Part shown: one piece after another, positions 52,901 through 64,000 of the stretch | Layout: each line of letters opens with the position of its first letter | Position numbering within the stretch: position 1 is the first letter of the stretch | Assembly (NCBI GenBank): GCA_963680875.1 | Contig: OY804588.1 | Coordinates: 61,330,369 to 61,394,368 of the forward strand | Length of the DNA: 64,000 nucleotides | DNA from: Bathymodiolus brooksi | Lineage: Eukaryota > Mollusca > Bivalvia > Mytilida > Modiolidae | Direction of reading: 5' to 3' | Notes under the pieces: model-generated | Database searches by the model: none | What the model saw: only the letters and a program-made list of their open reading frames with translations | What the model was told of the DNA's origin: nothing | Position numbers and translations under genes: made by a program

Positions 52901-54465
52901 TTTTTATAAAATTGTACATATAAACCCCTAAAAAAAAGGGGGGGCTGAATAAGAAACGTCACATTTCTATGCTTAAGGTTAAATTATATTTCTTTTCTTC
53001 ATTTTTTTTGGTAGAAGTGGTGCGTTTCTTTGTAACTTATGATCTTGCTAGAAACAAAACAGGTTCTGTAAAGGATGGGATAACAGAATTGTACCCAAAA
53101 AAAAAAAATATTGCACACAAAATGGATAATAGAAAAAAAAAATGTAAGCAGAACCTGTTCTTTTAAATTTTGGAGGGCATTTTAATAAAGAAAAGTAAAA
53201 TTCTAGCCAGACCACCAATCAGTTATTTTTGTATATGTGAGATATAAAGACTACAAAATTTTAATAGAATTGTAAATATAATCCTCTAAAAAAAAATGGG
53301 GGATTGAATAAGAAACGTCACATTTCTATGCTTAAAGTTAATTTTTTTATTTTTTTTTGGTAGAAATGGTGCGTTTCTTTGTAATTTATGATCTTGCTAG
53401 AAACAAAACAGGCTCTGTAAAGGATGGGATAATATAATTGTACAAAACTGACAACAACAAAAAACACACATACAATTAAATAAAATTAAAGAAAACCAAA
53501 ATGTAAGCAGAACCTGTTATTTTAAAATTTTGGAGGGAATTTAATAAACAAAAAGTAAAATTCTAGCCAGACCATCAATCATCTATTTTTGTACTTTTGT
53601 ATTAGTTATGTCATGTCAGTCTACTTGGTTTAAAACTCTTTTAAAGTTTTATACTTTCCAAAATTCCAAGTCTTGTCTTTCTTTTCTAATTTAATTTACG
53701 TGTTTTACATTTACCTAAAAAAATATTGTCAAAAATTACTGAGTTTCTAAAAAATTTAATTGTATTTGGTAAACATTTTTTTAGTTTTAAACCAAGTAAG
53801 TAATGAATCCTTTATTTTTTGTTGCTGTGATAAAATGTGTATTAAAAAGGATAACATCCTTCATTCCTCCTGTGTAGTTACGAATTATCAAGAGTTATTG
53901 CCCTTTAAATTTTGTTTATTAAATTGTATAAATATGAATTTCGTACTATTAAAGGAACATGGAAGCAAGGTTCATCATATTTTGTGGTAAAACCTATAAA
54001 ATATGGATTGGTCCTGACTTTTTTAGTCCTCTAATAGTCCAATTATTCCAATAATTATCATAGGTGCAGAACACTTTCTAATTGTCAGTACTTACATGCA
54101 TTCAAACAGTGGAGATTCTGATGTTTTATCTTTAACATTTAATTTATTGGAATCATTTTCAAAAATATTTCCTAATTTATTTTTAATTATTTTCAAAATA
54201 ATTCCATTTTAAAAATTTCAGTAAACTTTAATCTTGATTTGTTTTTTTTATATTTTCAAAATAAATTATAAGCTGAAAATTTAAATATATTGTTTTAATC
54301 TTTCAAAATGTATCACTTTGAACACTTAAAAAATAGAAGTCCTACTTTTGGTGATTTTTAGTTAAATGATTTAATAACTCTCTAAATTTCCAAAATTAAG
54401 ATAAGTGCAATTATATGCATTAATTCATATTACTAATGTAAATATTTTCTTTCTTTTTTATTGTT
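49972..54465 (+). repeat. Tandem large-unit repeat, four copies (1.59, 1.34, 0.36, 1.21 kb)
   Basis: Unit starts at about 49972, 51558, 52897 and 53256 share GAATAAGAAACGTCACATTT and TTTCTATGC. Full units continue into TTTGTTGCTGTGATAAAATG, with the third copy truncated. Units 2 and 4 are the most similar and share deletions relative to unit 1. Each unit begins with a splice-acceptor-like tract followed by GTTTCTTTGTAA..TATG (see findings). Confidence 0.92.
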
Positions 54466-54670
54466 TCGTTGTTTTATTTTTTTAATCGGAGATCTGCCAT
54501 GACAACAAGACCATGATAAGTAGTATACAACAATACAAGAAATCGGGAACGCCAATGATCATTATACAAATTCTGACATGACAAAAATATTGTATATATA
54601 AATATTGTATAATTTGTAAAAGTATTCTATATGAAGAAGAACAAAAAATTTAATTTAAACTTTTGTGGAT

Positions 54671-54735
54671 GGATTTATGGTGTTTAACACCACTTTCAAC
54701 AATATATCGGTTATATCATGGCGGTTCATTTAGTA
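54671..54735 (-). mobile_element. SINE 3' fragment
   Basis: GGTGTTTAACACCACTTTCA, ATATATCGGTTATATCATGG. Confidence 0.55.
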
Positions 54736-55029
54736 ATAGTTGTATATAATTAGAGGTACCGGTAGTTATAATATTGTCAGTCATTGAATGGATATACAAT
54801 TTTAAACCAAAGCTTTTTCCAGTGGATGCCATTTCCATTGGTTTTAATGCTGGGTTTAAGTATATCGAGGTCTATATGTAATTTATTGCCGATTTGTCAT
54901 TGTTTGCATATATATATATCTAAATATTTATGTTGTATTAAATCGACAGCTGAGAAAAAAGTTCAGACATGCATCGAGCTGGTCGTTAAACTTTAATTTT
55001 TGTTGTGTTTTTTCATATATTGATAAGGG

Positions 55030-55530
55030 TGTGCTTGAATGAAGATGAGACCTTTAAGGGTTATGCGAGGTATTATCATCACTTGATGTCCATCCCTCCC
55101 AGTCGTCCGTAAACTTTTACATTTTAATCTCTTCCCTGAAACCACAGGAACAATTATATTAAAACGCGGTAGGAGTGTCCATTTGATAGTTCTCATAAAA
55201 GTTTTTAGTTCACTAGGGCCAAAGGTTCAAATGAGTTTTTCCCATCACTTTGTGTCTGTTGTCTGTCATCCATTAAATTTTCACATTTTGATCTTCTCAA
55301 GAACCACCGGGTCAAATTGAACCAAACTTTGATGTGATACTCTTTGAATGCCCTCTTCCAAAATTGTGTCCACTGACCTTGCCTAATATTAAAGATGGCT
55401 TCTCATTGGTTGAAAAATTGGAAATCTTTGAAAATCTTCTTCAGAACCACTGAATGGATTGAAACCAGATTTAGTCAAAATGCAGGAACTGCTCATCCTC
55501 CTAGAGCAGACAAGAGCTCCCTAAAATCAG
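55030..55530 (-). repeat. Decayed pearl/Helitron-like tandem core
   Basis: Two to three diverged units with CATCACTT.(G/T)TGTC, TTTTAATCTCTTCCCTGAAA and AAATTGTGTCC, related to 38570-39690. Confidence 0.5.
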
Positions 55531-55629
55531 ATCATTGTTTTTACCCAGTTTGATATACAAATTACAATCGGTTGTCTTGTAATTCAAATTTATTTTAATT
55601 GAATTTGTCAAGAAATACTAGCAATATTT

Positions 55630-56790
55630 TATACAAAGTTTGGGGGGGTATATAGGAATCGCCCTGTCCGTCCGTCCATGTACCTTGTAAGCGCAACTCC
55701 TCCTAAACGGCTAATTGGATTTTTATGAAACTTTACACATTTGTAGTACACTACCTGCAGATGTGCATGAAGGAATATGGTTGCTGTCCAAAATTTCAAA
55801 GGGGAGATAATTCAACATACTTTCACGAAAAGGGGGAGGGTGTACCTTGTAAGTGCAACTCCTACTAAACTGCTTATTGAATTTTCATGAAACTTTACAT
55901 AGTTGTAGTACACAACCAGCAGATGTGCATGAAGGAATACTGTTGCTGTCTAAAATTTAGAAGGGGAGATAATTCAACTTATACTTTCATGAAAAGGGGG
56001 GTTGTATACCTTGTAAGTGCAACTCCTCCTAAACGGCTTATTGGAGTTTTGTGAAACTTTACACAGTTGTAGTACACTACCTGCAGATGTGCATGAAGGA
56101 ATATGGTTGCTGTCCAAAATTTTAAAGGGGAGATAATTCAACATACTTTCACGAAAAGGGGGAGGGTGTACCTTGTAAGTGCAACTCCTACTAAACTGCT
56201 TATTGAATTTTCATGAAACTTTACATAGTTGTAGTACACAACCTGCAGATGTGCATGAAGGAATACTGTTGCTGTCTAAAATTTAGAAGGGGAGATAATT
56301 CAACTTATACTTTCATGAAAAGCGGGGTTGTATACCTTGTAAGCACAACTCCTCCTAAACGGCTTATTGGAGTTTTGTGAAACTTTACAGTTGTAATACA
56401 CTACCTGCAGATGTGCATGAAGGAATATGGTTGCTGTCCAAAATTTAAAAGGGGAGATAATTCAACTTATACTTTCACGAAAAGGGGGGGGGCATGTACC
56501 TTGTAAGCGCAACTCCTACTAAACTGCTTATTGAATTTTTATGAAACTTTACCTGCAGATGTGCATGAAGGAATACTGTTGCTGTCTAAAATTTAGAAGG
56601 GGAGATAATTCAACTTATTCTTTCACAAAAAGGGGGGTCGTGTACCTTGTAAGTGCAACTCCTCCTGAACCGCTTATTAGATTTTTGTGAAACTTTACAC
56701 AGTTGTAGTACACTACCTGCAGATGTGCATGAAGAAATATGGTCGCGGTCCAAAATTTGGAAGGGGAGATAATTCAACTTGTCACTCACA
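55630..56790 (+). repeat. ~165-bp tandem repeat with alternating variants (7 units)
   Basis: Units begin TACCTTGTAAGYGCAACTCC near 55680, 55845, 56007, 56169, 56332, 56497 and 56642. Odd units read CCTCCTAAACGGC and even units CCTACTAAACTGC, giving a dimeric higher-order period of about 326 bp. Confidence 0.92.
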
Positions 56791-56799
56791 GTTCTAGTT

Positions 56800-57470
56800 T
56801 TTCTTCAGAATCTTGTTATTTTGAAAACTTAAAAACTTATGCTGTTTTCTATACAAGGCCTAGTATACCACTGCCTACAAAATGTATATATTCTATTAAG
56901 CAGACAATTTAAATATCTCATGTGACTTATAGAATTCCTGCAAGATTGATACCACCACAACTTAGACATTTTTATATTCAATTGTTGATGACATTTTCAG
57001 TTTTAAAATTGATATCAATGAAATCGGCCTCTTACTTATTCTTTGGAGATTTTGGCACTGGAAACAGTACTGTCTTAACGCATGGGCATGCTGGGGAGTT
57101 ACCCGGAGTCCCCATGTTAATCTATGTATGTTGTGTACAGCATGCTTTTTAATGTTTAAACACTGATTTTCTTGGAAATACCAATACAATAAATTTCTGT
57201 TTAATTATATCGACATTTACAATTTATTCCTGCGAGTGCTTGTGTAGGTATGGGCCCCAGTCCACTGCTTTGTCCTGGGGGCCTAGTAAAACTGTTAAGA
57301 CAGCCCTGGCTGGTCTTCTACTAGCCTATTACAGATGGTGGACTGAGTATAAAGTATCATAACTGATAATTAAGTGAAAAATTACATGATACCTGTTAAT
57401 AATTTTCCCTGTTTTTCAATATATATGGTTCAAAATAGTGGTAGTTTAAATATATCTACATTAAAAGGGA
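56800..57470. other. No gene recognised
   Basis: AT-rich with a short G/C-rich segment (57236-57350). No splice-bounded frame supported. Confidence 0.3.
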
Positions 57471-57473
57471 GTT

Positions 57474-57832
57474 GCTGCATCGGTGGTGTAATGGTTGGCA
57501 TGGCTGTACGGTAGATCGTGGGTTGGAGCCCCGGTCGGGTCAAACCAAAGACTATAAAATTGGTATTTGTTGTTTCTCCGCTAAGCACGTAGCATTATTC
57601 CATTAAGGAGAAAGAGCAAAGATTGCTTGGCTCGGAATCCGAATAATGTGTGAGTGGAGCGACACATCTACCCATGGGCTGTTGTTTCAGTGAGCAAGCA
57701 CTATAAAAATCTAACTCAGTGTGTTGGTCTAGTACAGTGCGGACCTCATCATCATCTCGTTGAAAATTTATTTGTTCTCCCCATGATATAGCTGAAAAAT
57801 TGATGAATTGGCGTTAAATAACAATCACACAC
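57474..57832 (+). mobile_element. tRNA-derived SINE, second family, near full length
   Basis: Best copy in the window. The head GGTGGTGTAATGGTTGGCAT has an A-box, GGTTGGAGCCCCGGTC a B-box region, then GCTTGGCTCGGAATCCGAAT, and ends CGTTAAATAACAATCACACA. Confidence 0.82.
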
Positions 57833-57839
57833 TCAGTCC

Positions 57840-60080
57840 GGAACAAATTGTCTGCTACATCGGCTCTGTCAGAAAAATAATAATCTAACGGAGAAAAAGG
57901 TGAAATGATTTAATTTGATCCAAAATACCCCCTCGAAAATCATATGGCTGTCACTTTGAGATTATCATTGAATTAAAGGAAATTTCTATGTCTTCATGTA
58001 AGTGGATGAAAAAATTCCATCATACAAGTACAAATTCAAACAAATATTCAAGAAAATTGGTCAAGCTAAAGCTTTAGATCTTTTTTACTTTGTTGCTGTT
58101 CTTACTTGGACGGTGAAAGTGAAAAACAAACGCATCTCTGTCGGACTATCTAAATTAAAATGCAGACTATAGCCAATGAAAAGATCTCATTTGAGGTCAA
58201 GTTCGTACAATATATAATGTACTTGTTTCCTGAATTACAAAATTGTGAATAAGTTCAGCTTAATATTAGTAAGAAAGGTAAAATGGCTATCCAAATTTAC
58301 ACTTGGACACAAATTAAAGTAAATAAGCAGCATGGTTATATTGATTTCTTCATTTCACAGTAAGTCGGACCACAATTTTGTCTTAATGCTGGGGGGGGGG
58401 GGCTATAATGCTGTTAAGACGACCTTGAATCAGGGGCGTAGTAAGGCTTACATGAAGTGTTCGCACCCAGTTATTAGCAGCGAATGGTCTATGGAATGCT
58501 GATTTAAGGTTTGGTTCCGGGAACATATGCAGCCCAAGCCCCCCACACCCGAACGCTCGTTTCTGAATGTTGCGAGTGTATCCAATGTGTGTTGTCATGT
58601 TATCTTTGTGTCAATTTTTTTTAAATCGCGGATCGAATAAAGATACATGTATGTCAAAACCGGGCTTCAGAGTTACTGTGACACTAGCTACCCTAGGGGT
58701 GATGTGAATCAGATGTGGATTCTGTAGAACTCTAAAGATCTGTTAGAGTACATACAATCTAGGTCCCTCTGGCTCTGGCCACCCTTAAAATATTGTTTGT
58801 TTGTTTGGCATTGCCAACCCACACTATCAGCAGGTGGGTAGGTAGGTAGGGAAATTTTTTTTTTTTACATTTGAAAGCTTTATATTTTCAGACTGGTTTT
58901 TCACAGGAACACCAAGGAAGATATGACATTAATGAATCAAATTTAATGCAACATAAAGAACAGCAAAAAACAAATTCTATTTTCATAAAAAAAAACATTT
59001 TCTGTCTGTCAGTCAGACAGTTGAATTCTGAAATCAGGGCCCTATCTATTAAATCTGGCAATCTGACACTGAATGAAAAGCAAAGATGATTTGTATATTG
59101 TGTCTTTTACACCACACAATGTTATCGTCACAGTATGTGTTTTCGTTCGTCATCTGTTTTCGTTTTATCCATTTTATTTTGATTTCCACAGTGCACGTAT
59201 TATTTTTGACGTGTCTTCCGGTTTCTATTTATGGAACATAAACAAGACTACAGCGTGACATCTGTAAAAGATGCTAAAGTTTGCTTTTAAAGACGTAAGT
59301 ACCAAGAACAGTGAATCTACCTACTGAACCATATTTTTTGTAATGCTAAAAATTTACTTCATTTATAATAAAGTAGCTGGAAAAAAATCCAGAAGGGCTA
59401 TATAAAATTTAACTATGTCATCTGCCTCTCAGACACCGGCTCTTCCTGTCATGTAACTGTCATGGGGTCACTGATCGTACTTGTAAACAAAAGAGCTGAC
59501 TGAAATGTGCCTGTTTCTTATATAAAATACATGTCACTTTGCAGTGCATTGTGGTTTCAGCACTAAAAAAAACATCAAAAGTAAACACAATTTTGAAAGT
59601 GGTAATTTTCAAACATTCTGTTATTTTATTTAGATGTAGTATGATTTGGTAGATGGCCAGAACCATGAAATTTTAAAACCAGCCATTTCCGGATTATATA
59701 TTCGTTTCCATCCCGTAAATCGGCCTTGTTTTTACTTCACACGAAAACAGATGACGCCATTTTACTGACAACAAAAGTTGCCAGATAATCGAGAGTATAT
59801 TAAAATACAAGAATGGCTTTAAAATTAAAAACAATCTTATGTACAAAGAAATATTTAACTAGTCATTCTTTGAAAATTCCAATCGTCATATGAATGAAGG
59901 GTTAACACTGTTAATCGCTATATCTGAAAATCGATAATAGCACGAAAACCGATAACACGATGCTAAGTAGCATTCAAAATGTCTGACATTCAACAATTTT
60001 AACGCCCAAACAAAATACAGTACTCCACTGCAGACTAGTAGTTTAATGATAGTGAATAGAGTTTGAATTATGCTTGCATG
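57840..60080. other. No gene recognised
   Basis: A G-run (58391) next to a possible MITE end (AATCAGGGGCGTAGTAAGGC, 58430) and a GTAG microsatellite (58834-58850). No supported gene. Confidence 0.3.
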
Positions 60081-60084
60081 TCTC

Positions 60085-60802
60085 CCTTCATATTTGTTAC
60101 CAAGCTTTGGCAATAGGCAAGAAAACCTTTAAAGAACAGATTTGCTTTGATTTAAATGGTAGCAAGATAAAGTGTGAAGAACATGTTAAACTTCTTGGTG
60201 TTACAATAGATTATGAATTAAATTTTGATAAGCATATATCAGAAATTTGTAAAAAATCTGCTCGTCAACTTAATGTTTTGAAAAGAATTGGTAGATATTT
60301 AAATAAGCTAGGTCGACTAACTATTTACTATTCATTTATATTATCCAACTTCAATTATTGTCCTGTAACATGGCATTTTTGCAGTGAGAAAAATACTAAG
60401 AAAATGGAAAAAATTCAAGAAAGGGCACTCAGGTTTATTTATAATGACTATGTTTTAAATTATGAAGAATTACTGGAAAAATCAAAAATGCCATCACTTA
60501 AAGTTAGAAGATTAAGAAGTATAGCAATTGAAACGTTTAAAATTATACATAAAGAAAGCCCTATTTATTTACATGATTTAGTAAATATTAAAAAGCATAA
60601 TTATTCCTTTAGATACGAAAACACAGCTGATGTACCATCTGTAAAAACAACAAGGTATGGTCTGAAATCATTCCGTTATTTTTCAACCAAACTATGGAAT
60701 GAGCTACCAAACCATATTAGATTAGAACAAAACTTAAATCAATTTTCAAAATTATTGAATACCTGGAATGGTGGCTCATGCCATTGTAGTGCTTGCGTGT
60801 AA
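60085..60802 (+). pseudogene. CR1/jockey-clade LINE reverse transcriptase, C-terminal third
   Basis: A continuous frame to the stop at 60800 reads VKLLGVTIDYELNFDKHISE, SNFNYCPVTWHFC, KIQERALRFIYND and LWNELPNHIR, ending GGSCHCSAC. This is the conserved region after the catalytic palm of CR1/jockey-like LINE polymerases. The catalytic YADD region is absent, so the copy is 5'-truncated near 60085. The frame has no stops, so insertion may be fairly recent. Confidence 0.82.
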
Positions 60803-61380
60803 ACAGTTTGTCTTGTTATGCTTTGTGTACTTAGTGCTATATAGTTTTAATAGTTTTAATATTACCCTATCCTGATCTGCTATTATGCTCTTAGATTCAG
60901 TTCTGATTAATTTTATATGAAACTGTATTTATGTATGAATGAGTTTGCTTTTATGTATGTCTATATATGCATGAGCTTATGTGTTATGCTTTTAGATTCA
61001 GTTCTGATAAATTTTATATGTAACTATTTATGTATGCATGAGATTGCTTTTATGTATGTCTATGTATACATGAGCTTATGCTTTTATGCTTTTAGATTCA
61101 GTTCTGATTAATTTTATATGTAACTGTGTTTTATGTATGCATAAGTTTGCTTTTATGTATGACTATGTATACATGAGCTTATGTTTTATACAAATGTCTA
61201 TGCATGCATGTTGTTTTAGTTGTTTTGCTTTGTGATGTCATGTAATATGTGCTTGTAAAGTTATGTTATACTTGTATGTGCTTTTTATGTAATAGTCGAT
61301 TCAAAAGCTCACTAGAGCTTATGTTATGTGTTATAGATATTTCGACTTTAAATAAAACTTATTTGATATTTGATTTGATT
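60803..61380 (+). mobile_element. 3' UTR and microsatellite end of the LINE
   Basis: Contains three to four ~95-bp tandem units (TTTTAGATTCAGTTCTGAT, ATGCATGAG, 60890-61180). It ends TTTGATATTTGATTTGATTT, a short-repeat 3' terminus of CR1 type rather than poly-A. Confidence 0.7.
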
Positions 61381-61571
61381 TGTTCTGCCATGTTCGGATG
61401 AAGCGACGACGTCAAGATGAAGATGAAGTCTTCTAAAAGGTTTTTCAGAACGTTCTCCCATGTTTCGTCCATAGAATAACTGAAGATCTTATTTTTGATA
61501 AAATGTTCACCCTCCTTAACTGATGCATTGCAGCATAGGGGGATTCTTTCCACTGCCGGCCTCTTCGACAT
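61381..61571 (-). CDS. Possible exon cut by the LINE insertion
   Basis: ATG at 61571 (context GAAAATAATG) opens MSKRPAVERIPLCCNASVKE, then SMDETWENVLKNLLEDFIFI. The frame runs into the LINE 3' end at about 61380 (TSSLHPNMAEQ). Its codon use is less AT-biased than the surroundings. No family recognised. It may be the 5' coding part of a gene disrupted by the LINE, or chance. Confidence 0.3.
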
Positions 61572-61841
61572 TATTTTCGCTTCAGCAGACCATTTTCTAT
61601 TCTATGTCGTTTAAACGTTTGCTCTCAATACAGTGTACATTAAGCGCTCTTACGATCGAGATTTGAAATAAATAAAGCCCGGAAAAAAATCCGCGGACAC
61701 GATCGAAATTCCGGCGCGATTTCGATTTTTTTTAATAAAAAAAATTGTCTGAAACGCAAATAAAATAATTTGGGCGGCAAGTTTTTCAGTGGGTCGGGCG
61801 GCAATGCCAAGTAAATAAAATTTTATTTTAAGCCGCTCTCC

Positions 61842-62740
61842 TCCTGCAATAGTATTAAAACATTTGACTTCTCTACCCTCTACACAACTATTCCTCACTC
61901 TAAGCTGAAGGACAAATTAAGGGAGTTGGTCCAACTGTGTTTCATAAAGAAGAAGGGCCAACGTAGATACAAATACCTTGTGCTAGGAAGGGACAGATCT
62001 TATTTTGTAAAAAAAAAAACCACTCTGATTCTACCAAAAAGTTCTCTGAAACTGATTTCATCAACATGTTCGAGTTTTTGATTGACAACAAATTTGTTAT
62101 CTTTGGTGGACGTGTTTTTCAACAGACAGTCGGCATACCTATGGGTACAAACTGTGCTCCTCTTCTCGCCGACTTGTTCCTTTATTCGTATGAGGTAGAC
62201 TTCATACAGGGGCTTCTCAAGAAAAACGAAAGGAAACTAGCCCGATCCTTTAATATCAAGTTCCGCTATATAGATGATGTCCTTTCACTAAATAATTCAG
62301 GGTTTGGTGATTTCGTTGATCGCATCTATCTCATTGAGCTTGAAATAAAGGATACCACACATACAGATACGTCTGCTTCATACCTTGACCTACACCTCGA
62401 AATTGACAGTGAGGGGCGGTTAACAACGAAACTTTACGACAAAAGAGATGATTTTAATTTTCCCATTGTGAACTTTTCATTCATATGTAGCAACATTCCA
62501 GCAGCACCTGCATATGGAGTATATATCTCTCAGTCGATACGATATTCCAGAGCTTGTGGTTCCTATCAGGATTTCCTTGATAGAGGGTTGCTGCTAACAA
62601 AGAAGCTACTGAACCAAGGGTTCCTCATAATTAAGTTGAAATCATCAATTCGAACGTTTTACCGTCGCCACCACGACTTGGTTGACCGGTATGGAATATC
62701 CGTGTCACAAATGACCACTGATATGTTCCACTTGTCGTAA
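61842..62740 (+). pseudogene. Penelope-like (Neptune-type) reverse transcriptase, partial and frameshifted
   Basis: The main frame (62066-62740) carries QTVGIPMGTNCAPLLADLF and the catalytic FRYIDDVLS, then SYLDLHLEID and GSYQDFLDRGLL, the palm and thumb of Penelope-like reverse transcriptases of the Neptune group. The upstream part (61869-62010: FDFSTLYTTIPHSKLKDKLR, YLVLGRDRSYFV) lies in another frame, separated by an A11 run at 62010-62020. The N-terminus and any GIY-YIG nuclease domain are not seen. Stop at 62740. The copy is defective, probably by A-run slippage and 5' truncation. Confidence 0.78.
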
Positions 62741-63060
62741 ACACTTCCCGGTCCTTTCCTCGTTCATGACTTATCACCGAGTTTGTAACTAGATTAACAC
62801 AACGGACGTCACTAGTGGAGCAGGAACTGCTTACCCTTCCGGATCACCTGAGTTCACCCCCGGTTTTTAGTGGGGTTCGTGTTACCCTATCTTTAGTTTT
62901 ATATATATGTTTACGGTTGATCGTTGTTTGACCTTATGTACTTTTTCTTTTGGCCACTGTGTTGTTCTTCGATATACGGATTCTGATTGCCCCATTAGTG
63001 TCTTCTTATGGGTAAATTGCAAATGATTTTTATATTGTCAAAATAAATGGAATATTTATT
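62741..63060 (+). mobile_element. 3' region of the Penelope-like element
   Basis: CATGACTTATCACCGAGTTT, GGAGCAGGAACTGCTTACCC, GTTCACCCCCGGTTTTTAGT, GGCCACTGTGTTGTTC. The last parts match the solo fragment at 35431-35640. Confidence 0.65.
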
Positions 63061-63478
63061 TTAAGAAAAATTTCCGTGAGAAAAAATATGGACGAACTTG
63101 CATATAAATCGAGCAACACAAGAAAAGCAAACCAGTTCAGTTGGGAAATTATACATAATACAATTTATACAGAAGCAAAATTGAAAAAAAAATAGGATCT
63201 ATGAACGATTTATGCCATTTTTTTAATGGAGTGTAGCACCACTTTCTGAGGGTAAGATGGTTATGAATGAATAGAAAAATGATTGGTGAAGCGATTTATA
63301 TATGGGTTTCTGATAGAAAATAAAATCTGATAGCCACGAAACCTGGAAATGTGCTGACCCAGAGTTGGAGAAGCAAATCCGCTGTTTTCCGTATGTATTG
63401 CTCTCTGACGTTGAACGGCTACAGCAACTTTATAAATGCCGTTAAACGACAGAGGAATCTCGGACTAGTGATAGGCTT

Positions 63479-63527
63479 GTTGAGCTGTTAGATCCAACGA
63501 CCTAACTCATTGAGCCACCCGGGCCCC
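63479..63527 (-). mobile_element. SINE head fragment (family of 21242)
   Basis: CCTAACTCATTGAGCCACCC and GGGCCCC are the inverse of the head at 21242-21290. Confidence 0.65.
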
Positions 63528-63754
63528 TTCGATTAATGCGACGTTCGTTACAAGTCGTAATACGACAAAAGTGTTAGTCCCACTCACACCCTCTTTTAGA
63601 GGTAGAAATGAAAGACTGAATGAATTTATTATTTTGATATTGTTTATATGCGATCTTGTAACGAACACACAACCATGCACTGTGTTTAGTCTTATTTATA
63701 TTACATTATTTTAGTTAAGAAAAAAATTATTTTCGGAGGAGTGAACTTGAAGAG

Positions 63755-63970
63755 GTAGATAATAATTAAGGAGAAAGAGAGCAAAGACTGCTTGGCTCGG
63801 AATCAATATAATGTGTCCGAATGGGGCGACATGTTTACCCGCGGACTGTTGTTTCATCGAGCTAGCACTATAAAAATCCAACTATTTACTAAGCGTGTTG
63901 GTCTAAACCTCATCAGCATTTCATTTAATATTAACACTTGCTGAATTGGTGTTAAAAACAATCACTCACT
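63755..63970 (+). mobile_element. tRNA-derived SINE, second family, 5'-truncated
   Basis: GCTTGGCTCGGAATCAATAT, GCGGACTGTTGTTTCA, ending CAATCACTCACTCGC. Confidence 0.75.
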
Positions 63971-63981
63971 CGCTTATTACC

Positions 63982-64000
63982 GGGGCACCTATAAAGTGCG
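63982..64000. mobile_element. Terminus of a CGAAA-foldback element (runs off the window)
   Basis: GGGGCACCTATAAAGTGCG matches the terminal repeat of the 27452-30447 element (GGGCACCTGTAAAGTGCG). It directly abuts the SINE tail. Confidence 0.6.

Noticed and set aside
50471..53990. Three near-identical 76-codon frames at 50471, 52061 and 53760
   Set aside because: They are copies of the same tandem unit, so preservation reflects recent duplication, not selection. The translation shows no domain or splice context.

Overview
The window is AT-rich animal nuclear DNA with long introns and very little coding sequence. It most resembles a bivalve mollusc, probably a mussel. The grounds are tRNA-derived SINEs of bivalve type, pearl/Helitron-like tandem-core elements with an ACGG microsatellite, a Neptune-type Penelope retroelement, and a small spliced gene for a secreted cysteine-rich peptide of the mussel antimicrobial-peptide style. 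The species cannot be fixed from the sequence alone.

Host genes. (1) The minus strand from about 11.66 to 2.94 kb carries four exons of PA2G4/EBP1 (proliferation-associated 2G4). Splice sites and phases are good, but one internal exon was not found, and both gene ends lie outside what I could locate. (2) The plus strand from 18.54 to 22.12 kb carries a TATA-driven three-exon gene for a 72-residue secreted precursor whose mature peptide has 10 cysteines. This is the most interesting host gene. (3) The plus strand from 30.6 to 47.45 kb carries a candidate two-exon gene: a TATA promoter and a short first coding exon, then a phase-compatible last exon at 45.9 kb encoding five 9-residue repeats. 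Its function is unknown.

Mobile DNA fills most of the rest. At 7.5-10.9 kb a Mutator-like (MULE) element with foldback arms made of short tandem repeats sits inside the N-terminal coding region of a pogo/Tigger-like element. At 11.7-14.1 kb a 2.37-kb TIR element with a 4-bp target duplication lies just upstream of a PA2G4 exon and carries six scattered copies of one 16-bp motif. At 18.8-19.5 kb a TIR element sits in intron 1 of the peptide gene. At 27.5-30.4 kb there is a second foldback element with CGAAA-rich arms. At 36.4-44.8 kb a tandem segmental duplication has two copies differentiated by later insertions, including a 442-bp Pack-MULE-like element with a RecQ helicase fragment, pearl-like arrays and a 5'-truncated LINE with a 13-bp target duplication.

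From 49 to 56.8 kb the window is tandem repeats: a ~176-bp satellite, a 1.3-1.6 kb unit in four copies, and a ~165-bp repeat with alternating variants. From 60 to 63 kb lie a CR1/jockey-like LINE 3' end and a Penelope-like element. The last 20 bases are the start of another copy of the CGAAA-foldback family.

Coordinates of repeats without clear target duplications are approximate. All calls come from reading the sequence; no alignment or database search was run.
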